A DNA stretch of 39,188 nucleotides from Leptolinea sp. (GCA_012798535.1 JAAZMZ010000090.1:1-39188), one strand, 5' to 3'; positions 15,871 through 23,970 are shown, counted from the first letter of the stretch. Notes: generated by a model not told the origin, from the letters alone. Numbers and translations: made by a program.

Positions 15871-16935
15871 ATGAACCGAAAAATAACGGCCTGTTTTCTC
15901 TTCATGGCAGCGTTTTTCCTGGTTATATCTACGGCGGCCTGCGGTACGGCCAGAGTCGAAATACCCGTGGAAGAACCTGCAGCACCTACAGATCCCCCAC
16001 AACTGCCAACCGCGGTGCCCACAGCCGTGACCATTTTTATCCCAACAACAGTGCAGGAAATACCCACTGAACCTGCTCCACCAGAACACGTGTTGATCCC
16101 GGTTGAATTTGCCGGAAAAGAACAGGTCATCTACGATCAGGACACCGGGCCTTTCGCTTCGCAGAACCGGGCGGCAGGAGGTGATGAATATCGAAAAGGC
16201 CGGTTTGAACGCCCCTTTGATCAGAAAATGATGTATCTGGGTAATATCGATATCACCAAATCGACCATGATCCGCACGGACCCGAACTTCATCTTTGTAA
16301 CCATCGAGGTGGCCAAACCGGTTTCTTCGGCGATCAACAGTACAACCTACTACGGTCTGGAACTGGATTTGAACCGCGACGGCCGCAGTCTGTTCCTGAT
16401 CCGCGGCCTGGCGCCGCTCTCCGAGGATTGGACAACGGAAGGTGTGGATGTCTGGAAAAGTACGGCTGCCGAACAACCGAAGAGTGTGGCGGCCGGTGGC
16501 GGGATCCCTGTAACCGGAGCGCAGGGCTTCGATGTGAATCTGTTGAGATCCGGCCGGGGTGAAGACACTGATCTGGCCTGGATTCGCCTGAAACCCGGCT
16601 TCGACAATATCGTGGAAATCGCCTTCAAAAATTCCATTGTTGGAGGGGAAAAGGGAGCATTCGTCTGGCGGCCGTTCACCGACGGCGCGCCATATTCCGA
16701 ACGCGAATATGACCTGCAGGTCAATTACACCCTTGAACAGGCGGGTTCCCCCTACAAAGGCGAGCTCTACTACCCGTTGAAAGATGTTTTCGCCGTTGAT
16801 AATACCTGCCGGGTAGCTTCCGGGTACGAGGCTTCCGGAAATGAACCGGGTATTTGCCCGCTGCCTGAACCGCCACAGCAGGAAGAGAAAAAGGGTGAAA
16901 GACCTGCCTGTGTTGGACCGAATTGCCGCCGCTAG
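15871..16935 (+). CDS. Array family member 1: lipoprotein, Cys-pair type
   Basis: A 354-aa exported protein of a family I cannot name, the first of five tandem paralogues. TGAGGAGG (15858-15865) fixes ATG 15871. The signal peptide ends with TAAC24, so it is a probable lipoprotein, followed by a Pro/Thr linker to about residue 80. The family core runs from IYDQ to the C-terminus: GGDEY..GRFERPFD, then YYGLELDLNRDGR (an acidic DxxxDxR loop), DWTTEGV, DLAWIR, VEIAFKN...GG.KGAFVW, and YPLKDVFAVDNTCR...GIC. The last two cysteines, C313 and C329, have 15 residues between them. The C-terminal tail is charged and adds a CVGPNC pair. Strand-rich periodicity suggests a beta sandwich. No catalytic motif was seen. 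A 440-aa antisense reading frame covering it is a shadow. Confidence 0.8.
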   Translation: MNRKITACFLFMAAFFLVISTAACGTARVEIPVEEPAAPTDPPQLPTAVPTAVTIFIPTTVQEIPTEPAPPEHVLIPVEFAGKEQVIYDQDTGPFASQNRAAGGDEYRKGRFERPFDQKMMYLGNIDITKSTMIRTDPNFIFVTIEVAKPVSSAINSTTYYGLELDLNRDGRSLFLIRGLAPLSEDWTTEGVDVWKSTAAEQPKSVAAGGGIPVTGAQGFDVNLLRSGRGEDTDLAWIRLKPGFDNIVEIAFKNSIVGGEKGAFVWRPFTDGAPYSEREYDLQVNYTLEQAGSPYKGELYYPLKDVFAVDNTCRVASGYEASGNEPGICPLPEPPQQEEKKGERPACVGPNCRR

Positions 16936-16950
16936 AACTCCTGGAAAAGA

Positions 16951-16981
16951 TAAAAATGAAGAATCCAAAATCTCATTTTTA
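16951..16981 (+). terminator. AT-rich hairpin after array member 1
   Basis: Arms TAAAAATGA/TCATTTTTA (9 bp) begin 15 nt after the stop. Stability is low because the stem is mostly A-T, so this may only attenuate transcription into the next gene. Confidence 0.3.
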
Positions 16982-17103
16982 TTAGTGCAAACATGATCCG
17001 CTGGCCTGCGTTCCCGGCACGATGGCAGATTTGAGATTGGAAAATCCCTGGATACAGGGCTTCGTGGAATTCTGAAATGAATACATAAAAACAAGGAGGA
17101 GAG

Positions 17104-18141
17104 ATGAAACCTTACCCCAAAAAATGGATTTTGAAGGCACTGTACTTCGCTCTGTTGTTTGTTCTGGTTTTTGCCTCAACCGGGTTTATCAATCCGGGTG
17201 ATGGATCGAAACGGATCAAAAATCAAACGCTCCCTGATTCAAGTTCCACTCCATATCCCACAAAAACGGTAGATCATAAAGACATTCCGGGATCTCCGGT
17301 GGGAAAGGTTTTTCAAACCGTCTATGATCAAATTGATGAGAAGACCGCCAGTCAGAAACAGGCGTTTGGCGGGGATGATTTTAAAAATGGAAAGTATGAG
17401 CGACCTTTCGATCAGGATATGAACTATATTCCGCAGGTCGATCTGGTATCCGTTCAGTTGAACCGCGAAGACCCCCTGTGGATTTATATACGCTTTGAAG
17501 TGGACAGACAATTTTCAGATAATCCGGATTTTTCGCCACATTTTCTGGTTGAAATTGACCAGAATCTGGATAGCCGTGGCGACGTTTTAATCACAGCCGG
17601 GAAACCCTCCTCGTCCGATTGGACGACCGAATCGGTGGTGGTTCTGACCAATCCTGATCTGAATATTGGCGGTGTGAAACCCGTAAAACCGGATACGAAT
17701 TTATCCGAAGGAAGAGGGTACTATCAGGAAATCTTCAATAATGGCACCGGCGAAGATGCCGATCTGGCCTGGGTACGTATGTCAAAAACTAAACCAACTG
17801 TAGTCGAACTGGCCTTTAAAAACACCCTGACCGGCGGAGATAAAGGGAAATTCATCTGGCTGCCGTGGACGGATGCCGAAATGCTGGACTGGTCCTTGTT
17901 CGAATTCAACGATCACTTCACCTTTGAAGAAGCCGGGTATCCATTAAAAGAAGACGCGAAGAACTACCCGATCAAAGCCATCTGGGGCGTTGATAACACC
18001 TGCCGGGTGCCTTCCGGTTTCGTTCCGCAGGGAACCATGCCCGGATTATGTCCAAATTATGAACCTGCGGCCAACCGCCCTGATGTGCCGCAGAAACAGT
18101 GTCCGCCGTGTCCGGCGACAACAGTCTGCCCGCCCTGTTAG
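17104..18141 (+). CDS. Array family member 2: secreted, Cys-pair type with Cys-rich tail
   Basis: A 345-aa paralogue with a long hydrophobic signal segment (residues 8-30) and no lipobox, so it is secreted or held by its N-terminus. AAGGAGGAGAG sits directly before ATG 17104. The core repeats the family pattern: VYDQ.DEKTA..K, GGDDF..GKYERPFDQDM, VEIDQNLDSRGD, DWTTE, DLAWVRM, VELAFKN, GGDKGKFIWLPWTD, FNDHFTFEEAGYPLK and WGVDNTCR...PGLC. The Cys pair has the same 15-residue interval as in members 1 and 3. A unique tail, CPPCPATTVCPPC, adds four cysteines in a metal-ligand-like arrangement. Its core is closer to members 4 and 5 than to its neighbours 1 and 3. Confidence 0.8.
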   Translation: MKPYPKKWILKALYFALLFVLVFASTGFINPGDGSKRIKNQTLPDSSSTPYPTKTVDHKDIPGSPVGKVFQTVYDQIDEKTASQKQAFGGDDFKNGKYERPFDQDMNYIPQVDLVSVQLNREDPLWIYIRFEVDRQFSDNPDFSPHFLVEIDQNLDSRGDVLITAGKPSSSDWTTESVVVLTNPDLNIGGVKPVKPDTNLSEGRGYYQEIFNNGTGEDADLAWVRMSKTKPTVVELAFKNTLTGGDKGKFIWLPWTDAEMLDWSLFEFNDHFTFEEAGYPLKEDAKNYPIKAIWGVDNTCRVPSGFVPQGTMPGLCPNYEPAANRPDVPQKQCPPCPATTVCPPC

Positions 18142-18160
18142 TTCGGATTATTCAGAAAAC

Positions 18161-18204
18161 ATGTGGAGCTGACCTTCTTTTTATGTTCAAGGTCAGCTCC
18201 GCAT
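18161..18204 (+). terminator. Terminator after array member 2
   Basis: A 16-bp stem (perfect GGAGCTGACCTT/AAGGTCAGCTCC core plus 4 outer pairs including one G-U) with a 12-nt loop lies 20 nt past the stop, followed by TTTG. It is the strongest hairpin inside the array and probably divides it into transcription units. Confidence 0.7.
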
Positions 18205-18268
18205 TTTGAATGAAATGGATGAGTTCTTCCCCTGATCATGGAGGACATTGAAAGTAAAATAAGAACCC

Positions 18269-19225
18269 ATGGAAAAAACTTTCAGGGTGATTCTCTTTCT
18301 GCTGGTGATATTCACATTCCAGTGCGGTTGTTCTCCCATTCTGTCACAACGTGAACAACATTCCACATCTACACTGGCAGGCCAGTCATCCCCTGTCGAA
18401 TCTCAGGCAACACCGACTGCCTTGCCGGAGCGAAAGATCACACAGGTGAGCGGAGCGTTACCCGGCAGCCGCCTACCCGGTGAACCAAAGGGGTCTGCAC
18501 AGATCATCTATGATCAGACCTGTGCTCAGACGGTGGAGAGTAAAAAGGCGCCGGGTGGTGATGAGTATTCCAACGGAAGGTTCGAACGCCCATTTGACAA
18601 GGATATGAAGTACCAGCCATCCCTCGATATCAACCGGTCTGAATTGATCCGTTCGACAGATGGATGGAATTACTTCACCATCTTCCTGGAAGCGCAACCG
18701 GAGACATCAAAAGCCGTGTATGGCATCGAATTGGATTTGAATATCGACGGCCGCGGAGACTACCTGATCCAGGCAGCGGCCCCGGTTTCGAATACCTGGG
18801 AAGAAACCGGGATCAAAATGTGGTGGGATAGTGATGGAGATGTGGGGGGACAGGTCATCAATCGCAGCGATCCGAAAGGATACAAAGGAAGCGGGTTCGA
18901 ATCCCTGAGGGTCGACACGTCTTCCGGTAAAAACACCGGAAGTATCTGGACCCGCCTGGTTGGATCAGAGATACAGTTCGCTTTGAAAAATGAGCTGACC
19001 GGTGGAGCGGGGGGGAAATTCACCTGGAAACCGTATACCGACGGTATGGGCATCTCCACCACACAGTACGATGTGAATGATTACTTTTTATTGCCCGCAG
19101 CCGGATCGCCTCTGTTGGGAGAAAGGGATTATCCATTGAAAGCGGTTTACTCGCTGGATAATACCTGCCGCGGGCTATCCGGGTTGACACCTTCCGGGTC
19201 TGAACAGGGTGTTTGCCCGCCGTAG
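18269..19225 (+). CDS. Array family member 3: probable lipoprotein, Cys-pair type
   Basis: A 318-aa paralogue. The signal sequence ends in QCGC21, an imperfect lipobox, with a Ser/Thr/Pro linker to about residue 70. The core carries IIYDQ, GGDEYSNGRFERPFDKDM, YGIELDLNIDGRGDYLIQ, GGKFTWKPYTDG and YPLKAVYSLDNTCR...GVC; the pair C-x15-C is kept and the protein stops at PP just after it. It pairs with member 1 in the GDEY/GRFERPFD and ELDLN-DGR versions of the motifs. It is the most divergent in the middle: the LAW.R motif is reduced to SIWTRL. Ribosome binding looks weak: GGAGG lies 24 nt upstream of ATG 18269, too far, and no nearer site is obvious. Confidence 0.78.
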   Translation: MEKTFRVILFLLVIFTFQCGCSPILSQREQHSTSTLAGQSSPVESQATPTALPERKITQVSGALPGSRLPGEPKGSAQIIYDQTCAQTVESKKAPGGDEYSNGRFERPFDKDMKYQPSLDINRSELIRSTDGWNYFTIFLEAQPETSKAVYGIELDLNIDGRGDYLIQAAAPVSNTWEETGIKMWWDSDGDVGGQVINRSDPKGYKGSGFESLRVDTSSGKNTGSIWTRLVGSEIQFALKNELTGGAGGKFTWKPYTDGMGISTTQYDVNDYFLLPAAGSPLLGERDYPLKAVYSLDNTCRGLSGLTPSGSEQGVCPP

Positions 19226-19634
19226 GATCGATGAGCTTCCGCTTGTATTTCTCTTTGAATAAGTCTATAGTGAACGTAATAGGAGCCAGAAAATGAAGAT
19301 TCTGGCCGGTTCGAAGTAACAAAGGAGTCAGATTTATCCGCATCCAAATATATTTATGTCATATCCATCAGGCGCCTGCCAATATCGAACACCTCAATTC
19401 ACTCAACAGATTTAAACACACACCCTATTAATCCAGACGACCATAATCAATAATCCTCCCATAATTTCCTTCGAAACGCACTTCCGGTCAGGCAGTCAAC
19501 CGTAGGAAAAAAATACCGATCACGATGGGAAAAATCGATGACTGAAACAAATGACCGATTCATTCAATCGGCCATTGAGATTTCTTTCCGTTTTCTGCGA
19601 GTTGCAGCAGAAAGTAATGAAAAGGAGAAATGTT
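19226..19634. other. 409-bp intergenic stretch, long leader of array member 4
   Basis: No credible protein gene. It opens with a promoter-like pair (19243-19271). AGGAG 7 nt before an 8-codon frame MKILAGSK follows (19293-19319), then a second AAAGGAG (19322-19328) with no start codon at a suitable distance. The remainder to the ribosome-binding site at 19621 is AT-rich and featureless to me. It could be an untranslated leader or the remains of a deleted family copy. Confidence 0.4.
19243..19271 (+). promoter_or_regulatory. Sigma70-like promoter upstream of array member 4
   Basis: TTGTAT (19243-19248) and TATAGT (19266-19271) with a 17-bp spacer, 18 nt after the stop of member 3. The -10 region shares TCTATAGTG with the promoter before member 1. 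Confidence 0.45.
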
Positions 19635-20522
19635 ATGAGAACAGGAAATCTTTTTTTACGTGACATTCTTGCCATTATTCTCCTGCCGATATTCGCAATG
19701 GGCACGTTCCATCAGCCCGGATATGCTTCTGATCCGGACCAAGAGAAGCCCGGCGACTTCGAAACTCAAAAGATGCAGACTATTCATGACCAGACGGATG
19801 AAAAGACTGCCGAGGACAAAACAGCCTTCGGGGGAGATGTCTTTTCTCTGGGATGGTATGAACGACCTTTTGACCAGGAGATGAAGTATCTGCCTTTTAT
19901 CGACATTCAGAAAGCGGCTATGGGGCGCCAGGATCCTGTCTGGATCTATGTACAGTTAACCATGGTTGATCCCGTTCAAGAGGGATCGGCGTATTGGCCT
20001 TTCTACGGTATAGAGTTGGATACCGATCTGGACAGCCGGGGAGACTTCCTGATTCTGGCAATGGCTCCCGGCAACACAGAATGGAATACCAGAGGAGTGG
20101 TCATTCTGACCAGTTATTCCCGGATGGTGGGCGGGGAGAAACCGGCGCTGGCCGATCAGAAGCGTAGTTCGGTGCAGGGGTATGACACAGTTATCTATGA
20201 TTCGGGCATCGGAAACGGCAAAGATCTGGCCTGGGCGCGAATATCTCCGCAAAATTCGAAGATTGTTGAGCTGGCCTTCATGAATTCTTTCATCGGTGGT
20301 TCAAATGCCAAATTCATCTGGATTCCCTGGGCACTGGCCGGTCAGCGGGATGGTATGAAATTTGATTTCAACGATCATTTCACGCACGAAGAGGCCGGTT
20401 CTCCATTGAAAATTGAGGCGCAATACCCTTTGAAGAGACTATGGGGTGTCGATAATACTCCACGTTACCCATCCGGATTTGAACTTACAGCCAGTATGCC
20501 GGGTGTTGGTAAGATCTATTGA
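19635..20522 (+). CDS. Array family member 4: secreted, Cys-free type
   Basis: A 295-aa paralogue, exported by a type I signal peptide (likely cut after GYA31). AAAGGAG (19621-19627) sets ATG 19635; a longer reading from 19551 lacks a signal peptide. The mature protein begins SDPDQEKPGD and runs straight into the core without a linker: HDQTDEKTA, GGDVFSLGWYERPFDQEM, YGIELDTDLDSRGDFLIL, EWNTRGV, DLAWARI, VELAFMNSFIGG, FIWIPWALAG, FNDHFTHEEAGSPLK and WGVDNTPRYPSGF. Both C-terminal cysteines of members 1-3 are replaced (Pro and Gly), and the mature chain has no cysteine. It is closest to member 5. Confidence 0.8.
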   Translation: MRTGNLFLRDILAIILLPIFAMGTFHQPGYASDPDQEKPGDFETQKMQTIHDQTDEKTAEDKTAFGGDVFSLGWYERPFDQEMKYLPFIDIQKAAMGRQDPVWIYVQLTMVDPVQEGSAYWPFYGIELDTDLDSRGDFLILAMAPGNTEWNTRGVVILTSYSRMVGGEKPALADQKRSSVQGYDTVIYDSGIGNGKDLAWARISPQNSKIVELAFMNSFIGGSNAKFIWIPWALAGQRDGMKFDFNDHFTHEEAGSPLKIEAQYPLKRLWGVDNTPRYPSGFELTASMPGVGKIY

Positions 20523-20691
20523 TCCAGAATTCTCTTCGATTAGTCAATAAGTGTGCCAGTATGGGATAACCGACGGTTCTTTTAAATATACTTATTTAGA
20601 TAGGATTAACTACCTTTTTATGGTATGTTAATACTGTACAACGTATTGTAAAGTGGCTCACTGGATTTAGGACTTTTTTTGGGAGGACTCT

Positions 20692-21594
20692 ATGAAATAT
20701 TCGAAATTCAGTTTTTTGAGCATCGTTGCGATCATCACACTACTGACACTGGCATTGGGAAGCTTCATTCACCCGGTTTATGCGGCAGAAAGCGATCCCA
20801 ATAAACCCGGCGACATTCCAACCAGGTATACACAGACTGTTCATGACCAGACCGATGAAAAAACCGCTTCTGAAAAACAGGCCAATGGCGGTGATGTATT
20901 CGGTTTGGGTTGGTATGAACGCCCATTCGACAAGGATATGACCTACATGCCGTACATCGACCTTTCAAAAGCGTTGATGAACCGGGAAGATGCCAACTGG
21001 GTATATCTGCAGATCTTTGTAGTAAATCCAATTGAGGAAGGAGCCAGTGCCAAGCCATTATTCGGCGTCGAATTGGATACCGACCTGGATAACCGGGGTG
21101 AATATTTGTTAACGGCTACAACTTCCCGCAGCACGGAATGGTCCACGGAAGGCGTTGTGATCCTAAACAATTCCGATAATATGATGGGAGGCCTGAAACC
21201 CGTATTACCCGACACCAATCTTTCGGATAGCAAGGGCTACGACAAGGAAATCTTCAATGCCGGTACGGGTGATGATCCGAATCTGGCCTGGGCGCGAATC
21301 TCACCTTCTGACCCGAAAGTCATGGATATTGCCATCAAGAGCAGCTTCCTGGGCGGAGCAAAGGGAAAATTCATCTGGTTTGTATGGACCCTGGCCGGCG
21401 TGCAAGATATGTCCAAGCTTGAATTCAATGACCATATATTGCGAGTGGATGCCGGATCACCCCTTAAGGGAGAAAAAGACCTTTATCCACTAAAAGCACT
21501 CTGGGGAGTGGATAATACTTCCCGCATCCCGTCTGGATTTGTTCCGACCGGCATGATGCCTGGCCTTCCGCAAGATTTTCAACCAAAACCATAA
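20692..21594 (+). CDS. Array family member 5: secreted, Cys-free type
   Basis: A 300-aa paralogue with a type I signal peptide (cleavage near VYAA, residues 29-32). GGGAGG 6 nt upstream supports ATG 20692. The mature part starts ESDPNKPGD like member 4 and keeps every core motif: HDQTDEKTA, GGDVFGLGWYERPFDKDM, FGVELDTDLDNRGEYLL, EWSTEGV, NLAWARI, GGAKGKFIWFVWTLAG, FNDHILRVDAGSPLKGE and WGVDNTSRIPSGFVPTG. The Cys pair is again absent (Ser and Pro). Members 4 and 5 are the closest pair of the set and probably arose by the latest duplication. A terminator-like hairpin follows 41 nt after the stop. Confidence 0.8.
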   Translation: MKYSKFSFLSIVAIITLLTLALGSFIHPVYAAESDPNKPGDIPTRYTQTVHDQTDEKTASEKQANGGDVFGLGWYERPFDKDMTYMPYIDLSKALMNREDANWVYLQIFVVNPIEEGASAKPLFGVELDTDLDNRGEYLLTATTSRSTEWSTEGVVILNNSDNMMGGLKPVLPDTNLSDSKGYDKEIFNAGTGDDPNLAWARISPSDPKVMDIAIKSSFLGGAKGKFIWFVWTLAGVQDMSKLEFNDHILRVDAGSPLKGEKDLYPLKALWGVDNTSRIPSGFVPTGMMPGLPQDFQPKP

Positions 21595-21635
21595 ACACAA
21601 CGATCTGAATTCCAGTCAGCCTGAAGGAAATTTCT

Positions 21636-21671
21636 ACCGACCGTCGTCTTCTGTTGAAGACTACGGTCGGT
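21636..21671 (+). terminator. Terminator-like hairpin closing the array
   Basis: 16-bp arms ACCGACCGTCGTCTTC / GAAGACTACGGTCGGT with one mismatch and a TGTT loop. The U tract is weak, and the right arm overlaps the proposed pfkA promoter. Confidence 0.6.
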
Positions 21672-21689
21672 TCAGTTATACTCTGAACC
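21654..21689 (+). promoter_or_regulatory. pfkA promoter with palindromic operator over the -10
   Basis: TTGAAG (21654-21659), 17-bp spacer, TATACT (21677-21682). A perfect inverted repeat GGTTCAG (21669-21675) / CTGAACC (21683-21689) brackets the -10 box, placed where a dimeric repressor would block transcription. The repressor is unknown. Confidence 0.45.
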
Positions 21690-21711
21690 AACTGATTCTT
21701 CGGGAGGTCGA

Positions 21712-22833
21712 ATGACGAAGTTGGTTGGAGTTTTAACGGCCGGTGGGGATACGCCGGGGTTGAATGCGGCTCTGCGCGGGCTGGGGAAAGCCGCGATTGA
21801 AAGATATGGTATGCAGATCGTTGGATTCTATGAAGGATTTCGCGGTCTGATGCAAAACAGGACGATCCGCCTGGATGGTTCGAATCTCTCCGGGATATTA
21901 ACCCGGGGAGGAACAATCCTTGGAACCAGCCGCGATAAACCGAATAATATGCCCATGGGCGGCCAGTTCCTTGATATGACAGATACCATGGTGGAAAACT
22001 ATAAGCGGCATCATCTGGATGTATTGATCTGTATCGGCGGCGGGGGAACACATAAGAGTGCCGCAAAATTGATGAAAAAAGGATTGAATATCATCACAAT
22101 CCCGAAAACCATCGATAATGATCTGTCTGGAACTGACCACAGCATTGGATTCGACACCGCTCTGGGGATCGCTACCGATGCAGTTGACCGGCTGCACAGC
22201 ACCGCTCACAGCCATCACCGCATAATAGTAGTTGAATTGATGGGGCACAACACCGGATGGCTGGCACTGGGTGCCGGAATTGCCGGTGGAGCGGATGTCA
22301 TTCTTATTCCTGAAATACCGTACGAAACGAAATCCATCGCTGAAGCCATCCTCAGCCGCAGCCGCGGTGGTAAACGATTCAGCATTGTTGCCGTATCCGA
22401 AGGTGCTATGAGCCGCAAGGACGCGGCAAAGATGAGACGAGTGGAAGAAGAACTCGCCGCAACCGGCAAAAGCCCGGAAAAAGAAAAAGCGGAAGCCCGG
22501 CTGCTGAAATTGCGCCAGCAACACACGGCCAATACCATCAACCTGGCTGCCGAACTGGCGCAAATGACCGATCTTGAATCACGAGTGACCATTCTAGGAT
22601 ATGTCCAGCGTGGAGGTACACCTTCCGCTTATGACCGGCTGCTGGCCACCCGCCTGGGGACGGCAGCGGCTGATTTGATCAACCAGGGAAAATTCGGTGT
22701 AATGGTTGCTGCCCGGGGCGAAGGAATAGAACCTGTCGATCTCGAGAAAATTGTGGGAAAGCGCAACACAGTCCCGGTTGACCATCCCTGGGTATTAAGC
22801 GCCCGTGAAGTGGGAACGAATCTGGGTGACTAA
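21712..22833 (+). CDS. pfkA: 6-phosphofructokinase
   Basis: A 373-aa phosphofructokinase of the family that phosphorylates fructose 6-phosphate in glycolysis. Motifs: GGDTPGLNA (11-19), GGGGT (109-113), PKTIDNDL (131-138) with catalytic D135, FDTA, and the [13 protein letters not shown] sugar-phosphate region. Donor-site residues are mixed. The position equivalent to E. coli Gly104 is Gly (G112), favouring ATP. The residue before TIDND is Lys (K132), usual in pyrophosphate enzymes but also found in trypanosomatid-type ATP enzymes. E. coli Asp103 is replaced by G111. GGGAGG precedes ATG 21712. The stop overlaps the stop of the convergent esterase gene by 4 nt. Confidence 0.9.
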   Translation: MTKLVGVLTAGGDTPGLNAALRGLGKAAIERYGMQIVGFYEGFRGLMQNRTIRLDGSNLSGILTRGGTILGTSRDKPNNMPMGGQFLDMTDTMVENYKRHHLDVLICIGGGGTHKSAAKLMKKGLNIITIPKTIDNDLSGTDHSIGFDTALGIATDAVDRLHSTAHSHHRIIVVELMGHNTGWLALGAGIAGGADVILIPEIPYETKSIAEAILSRSRGGKRFSIVAVSEGAMSRKDAAKMRRVEEELAATGKSPEKEKAEARLLKLRQQHTANTINLAAELAQMTDLESRVTILGYVQRGGTPSAYDRLLATRLGTAAADLINQGKFGVMVAARGEGIEPVDLEKIVGKRNTVPVDHPWVLSAREVGTNLGD

Positions 22834-23816
22834 TTGAGTATCTGCGGGGGATCCGGTTGAGACCAACCGGAAGCATACCAGCGGATATACTCTTCCACAT
22901 GCGCCGACCAGTAAGCCTCGTTATGTTCGCCGTTGTTGATATGCCACTCATGAGGCACATTGTATGCTGTCAGGATCTGTTCGAATTGCCTCGCCAGAGA
23001 CATTCCTCCGTCTGCGATCCCAATATCGATATACACCCGGGGAATTTCATCAGGAGATGTCTCGGTTAGCCAGTGCGGGGTGGCCTGCGGATCTCCGGTG
23101 AAGGGTGGAAAACTGTGAGCTCCAATGGAGGAGAAGATTTCCGGATGTGAAAGCCCGATGTGGACAGCCCAACCGGCTCCGCGGCTCAATCCACCAATGG
23201 CCCGGCCGGTGCGATCTGTGCAAACGGGATAGTTCTTCTCCAGCCAGGGTATGACGCTTTCTGTTATGGCACTTCCAAATTTCACCTCGTTCGGATTGGC
23301 AGTGGTTCGCTCCTCATTGGGCATGATGATAAGAAACGGTCCGGCTTCGCCGGATGAGATCAGTTTATCGGCAGCCTCATCCGCACCAATCCGATCCCAT
23401 TGTTCATAATCAAATAACATCCCGTGGATCATGATCACATAGGGATAGGGTTTCTCCGGTTTGTCAGAATAGCAGGGGGGAAAGTAGATTTTCGTTCTAA
23501 TGGGATAGGAAAAGATATCATTGGCGATTTCAAAATCTTCAATGTGTCCGTGGTTTTCCACGCATACTTCGGGTGAGGGGGAGGGGGTGATCGTGGGACG
23601 CAAATCCACCGGAGAGGATTCTGGAGTTCGAATTTCTGTTGAAGTCGAATCAGGCACGGTTCCGACGTCAGTTGGAGTGAAAGCCACTGCCTGCACACTC
23701 TGTACCATGCAACCACACAGACCGGTGAACACGAATAACCAGATCACGATACACGAGAGAAGCGATCGTTGCAAACGAATATTCGGATGCGGAAAAGCAA
23801 TCAGGATTTCTTTCAA
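22830..23816 (-). CDS. Lipoprotein esterase of the alpha/beta-hydrolase (esterase D/Fes) type
   Basis: A 328-aa surface-anchored hydrolase. The signal peptide ends in the lipobox LCGC36, followed by a Ser/Thr/Pro linker to about residue 85. The hydrolase domain has the oxyanion HG segment (MIHGM, 129-133), nucleophile elbow GLSRG with S211, an acidic residue in DIGIADGG (D264 or D269) and H298 in NGEHNEAYW. It resembles ferric-enterobactin-esterase/feruloyl-esterase-like proteins, so an ester of a sugar, phenolic acid or siderophore is plausible; the substrate is not shown. The start is TTG 23816 with AAGGA about 10 nt upstream; a TTG 15 codons later (before QRSLLSC) is an alternative. It is divergent from tRNA-Pro and their promoter regions adjoin. 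Confidence 0.8.
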   Translation of the reverse strand: MKEILIAFPHPNIRLQRSLLSCIVIWLFVFTGLCGCMVQSVQAVAFTPTDVGTVPDSTSTEIRTPESSPVDLRPTITPSPSPEVCVENHGHIEDFEIANDIFSYPIRTKIYFPPCYSDKPEKPYPYVIMIHGMLFDYEQWDRIGADEAADKLISSGEAGPFLIIMPNEERTTANPNEVKFGSAITESVIPWLEKNYPVCTDRTGRAIGGLSRGAGWAVHIGLSHPEIFSSIGAHSFPPFTGDPQATPHWLTETSPDEIPRVYIDIGIADGGMSLARQFEQILTAYNVPHEWHINNGEHNEAYWSAHVEEYIRWYASGWSQPDPPQILN

Positions 23817-23829
23817 GAAAAACGCTTCC

Positions 23830-23859
23830 TTGACGAGCGTATGACTTCCGGATTATACT
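23830..23859 (+). promoter_or_regulatory. Promoter of tRNA-Pro
   Basis: TTGACG (23830-23835), 18-bp spacer, TATACT (23854-23859). The tRNA begins 8 nt after the -10 box. Confidence 0.7.
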
Positions 23860-23867
23860 CGAACCGC

Positions 23868-23940
23868 CGGGGTGTAGCGCAGTTGGCAGCGCACCGCGTT
23901 TGGGACGCGGGGGTCGGCGGTTCAAGTCCGCCCACCCCGA
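23868..23940 (+). tRNA. tRNA-Pro (anticodon UGG)
   Basis: A 73-nt cloverleaf. Acceptor arms CGGGGTG/CACCCCG pair fully and are followed by discriminator A23940. The D arm is GCGC/GCGC with AGTTGGCA loop. The anticodon stem CCGCG/CGCGG carries loop TTTGGGA with anticodon TGG at 23901-23903. The T arm is GGCGG/CCGCC with loop TTCAAGT. The 3' CCA is not encoded. Confidence 0.97.
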
Positions 23941-23970
23941 CTGCAGTGGTGTTTGATCGACCAGATCAAA

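Noticed and set aside
15772-17094. 440-codon open frame on the - strand
   Set aside because: It lies antisense to array member 1, which has a ribosome-binding site, lipoprotein signal and four paralogues; the antisense product has no signal or motif.
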